Part shown: positions 5,901 to 6,647 of the stretch, in pieces | Position numbering within the stretch: position 1 is the first letter of the stretch | How the letters are laid out: each line of letters begins with the position of its first letter | Assembly (NCBI GenBank): GCA_029777145.1 | Contig: JAKOSS010000722.1 | Span: forward strand, 1 to 6,647 | Direction: 5' to 3' | Length of the DNA: 6,647 nucleotides | Source of the DNA: Acidobacteriota bacterium | Lineage (GTDB): Bacteria > Acidobacteriota > Blastocatellia > Pyrinomonadales > Pyrinomonadaceae | Notes under the pieces: model-generated | Database searches by the model: none | The model's input: the letters and a program-made list of their open reading frames with translations, nothing else | Told to the model about the DNA's origin: nothing | Program-made: the position numbers and the translations under genes

Positions 5901-6647
5901 GACGGCCGGCGGATCGGTGATTGACAACGGCTACAACGGCATCCTCGGCAGCAACGGCGTCAACAATCCGCTCGCGGGACGGAATGCCTGGACCGGAAAT
6001 TCGGGCGGGTTCATCAGCACGACCATGCGTCTGCCGGCGTCCGCGGCGGGACAGAACGTTCAGCTTCGCTGGCGAACGGGCGCCGACGACAACACGACCG
6101 GACAGGGCCCGTTCCCGGGCTGGTATATCGATGACGTCAAGGTCGTCGGCGGCTACACCTGCTCGATCGCGCCGACCGTGCGATCGCGGGCCGATTTTGA
6201 CGGCGACGGCAAAACCGATGTTTCGGTCTTCCGCCCAAGCGAAGGAAACTGGTATCTCCTGCGCTCGACGGCCGGATTCCAATCGATCAACTTCGGCCTC
6301 GGTACGGACACGCTGACGCCGGCCGACTTCGACGGCGACGGCAAGGCGGACCTCGCGGTCTACCGGCCGGTAGCGGCGTCTGGAAATCCCGACCTGTGGA
6401 TCTTCGAATCCGGAAGCTCGACGATCTCGACCCGCGAGTGGGGCACGACCGGCGACGTTCCGCAGATCGGCGATTACGACGGCGACGGGAAGGCGGACGC
6501 GGCGGTCTTCCGCCCGTCGACGAACACCTGGTTCGTTCTCTATTCGAGCGGCGGATCGTTCATCACCGGCTTTGGCGCCGCCGGCGACATCCCTGTCCGC
6601 GCCGATTACGACGGCGACGGACGGACCGACATCGCGATCTTCAGACC
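2923..6647 (+). CDS. Secreted M36 (fungalysin-type) zinc metallopeptidase with C-terminal FG-GAP/VCBS-like repeats, 3' end beyond the window
   Basis: Open for 1241 codons without a stop; the 3' end is cut by the window. Residues 1-37 form a signal peptide (K7/R10, hydrophobic 13-30, likely cleavage near A36/A37), so the product is exported. Residues about 140-215 resemble the FTP propeptide, which inhibits and chaperones the enzyme. The catalytic domain spans roughly 315-785: AQDCSGTNNANF, zinc site HEHTH (H551, E552, H555) and GEGWSD (577-582), with E578 as third ligand. Residues about 787-890 look like a CARDB/Ig-type beta-sandwich. Residues 891-1080 (ETFDG near the start, GWYIDDVKV near the end) resemble a MAM or jelly-roll domain. 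FG-GAP-like repeats start at 1091. It is expected to degrade extracellular protein. The C509 in AQDCSG and C444 are candidate disulfide partners. Family assignment is firm; the accessory domain names are inferred from fold-like patterns. Confidence 0.93.
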   Translation, partial: MNSALTKYSRNPMVLTAVMIAAVCVLAAIPAQIGSAALKSGPGLIERTESHDPAIENYDIRTDKSASGSIIAMRAGAGRDSVAIADLRSGFVAGEERLRAQVPTLKVEYNGDLRIPEVIGPDVRMGRNFLSGPKSGKRSEILRSFAKENEQLVGVSDSQADQLVVTSDYANPDGNLGFALLEQRIGGIPVFRGEIKAGFTKSGEIVRVINNLAPAIDYQAVPKAFGEPLDAVRSAAAFVNLDASKLDLRVAATNSLKTSFGGGDWSTTAEKFYFPTEPGVVRAAWRVLIWQPVNAYYVIVDAETGKMLWRKNITEDQTQSATFNVYTNPNAMINVADNPFPLTPGPTSPNGQQGAAISRTLINRIGNEAPYAFNNNGWITDGGNETDGNATEAGLDRDTTNGVDVSNGRAVGTNRVFDYPVNPLNPNTNTGDSPVPAGEIVTPCSSIVQPHGMNDAQRAAVTQLFYINNWYHDELYRLGFTEQAFNFQNDNFGRGGAGADRVSAEAQDCSGTNNANFSTPADGGRGRMQMYLWTGPAPDIDGDFDADVIIHEHTHGLSNRLHGNSSGLSTNMSRGMGEGWSDFYAHALLSEPTDPINGVYTAGGYDTYLIQAGFTNNFYYGIRRFPKAVKAFTGGAGNLPHNPLTFADTDSTQINLTDGAFPRGPVGSGTADQVHNLGEIWSSALWEVRCNYVSRLGWATGNRRALQHVTDGMKLAPLGPTFLQERDAILAAANASSLAPEAAADVSDVWAGFATRGMGASAVVVNPGTGSGTTRVSEAFDLPNLVQSPTLTISDAPGDNDGYPEPGESVNVTIPISNNTGNTANNVMLQITGGGSADYGTIGNGQTVSRTIAMVVPAGASCGALVGLTFNVTSSLGPVGFNRTYSVGVPEVTLTETFDGPSTPNLPAGWTADVVQGGPNFVASTDYAFSAPNSAAAADPETVGGGSNLTSPSIPITAPASTVSFQNRYDTEPGWDGGALEISIGGGVYQDILTAGGSVIDNGYNGILGSNGVNNPLAGRNAWTGNSGGFISTTMRLPASAAGQNVQLRWRTGADDNTTGQGPFPGWYIDDVKVVGGYTCSIAPTVRSRADFDGDGKTDVSVFRPSEGNWYLLRSTAGFQSINFGLGTDTLTPADFDGDGKADLAVYRPVAASGNPDLWIFESGSSTISTREWGTTGDVPQIGDYDGDGKADAAVFRPSTNTWFVLYSSGGSFITGFGAAGDIPVRADYDGDGRTDIAIFR
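6193..6647 (+). repeat. FG-GAP/VCBS-like protein repeats within the peptidase gene
   Basis: Four DxDGDG motifs start at codons 1091, 1135, 1184 and 1228, giving spacings of 44, 49 and 44 residues. Each is followed by [KR]-[AT]-D and a [VI]-[FY]-R-P-type strand, then usually an aromatic-rich W-[YF]-x-[LV] segment. D-x-D-G-D-G loops of this kind bind calcium in integrin-like beta-propeller blades. The series continues past the window edge, so the total number of blades is unknown. The 49-residue unit carries an insertion (VAASGNPD region) relative to the others. Confidence 0.85.

Overview
This GC-rich window (AT-rich only at its left end) fits an Acidobacteriota genome, possibly class Blastocatellia / family Pyrinomonadaceae. 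That placement is an inference. It rests mainly on the secreted protein at the right end, whose C-terminus carries repeats of the type D-[FY]-D-G-D-G-[KR]-x-D-x-x-[VI]-[FY]-R-P, which I associate with that group. No rRNA or marker gene is present to confirm it.

Layout: (1) Positions 1-369 hold no convincing gene. They contain a degenerate 62-bp tandem repeat at the left edge, a polypurine tract with five GGGG runs, and a T-rich pyrimidine tract. (2) Positions 370-2744 are a two-gene minus-strand operon: a DinG/YoaA-type iron-sulfur DNA helicase, followed with a 1-nt stop/start overlap (TGATG) by a QueD/6-pyruvoyl-tetrahydropterin synthase homologue. (3) Positions 2745-2922 are a 178-bp divergent intergenic region with a small perfect dyad, a GC hairpin in the helicase leader and a good ribosome binding site for the gene on its right. 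(4) From 2923 to the right edge runs one long plus-strand gene, still open at the window end after 1241 codons. It encodes a secreted M36 (fungalysin-type) zinc metallopeptidase with a propeptide, a catalytic domain, two beta-sandwich-like regions and FG-GAP/VCBS-like calcium-binding repeats.

The minus-strand operon joins DNA repair/helicase function with 7-deazapurine (queuosine precursor) biosynthesis. I see no direct biochemical link beyond translational coupling. The peptidase is an independent extracellular degradative enzyme. No CRISPR array, tRNA, rRNA, transposase or phage gene is visible. I did not find a convincing undescribed multi-gene system. The least explained sequence is the repeat and polypurine region left of queD.
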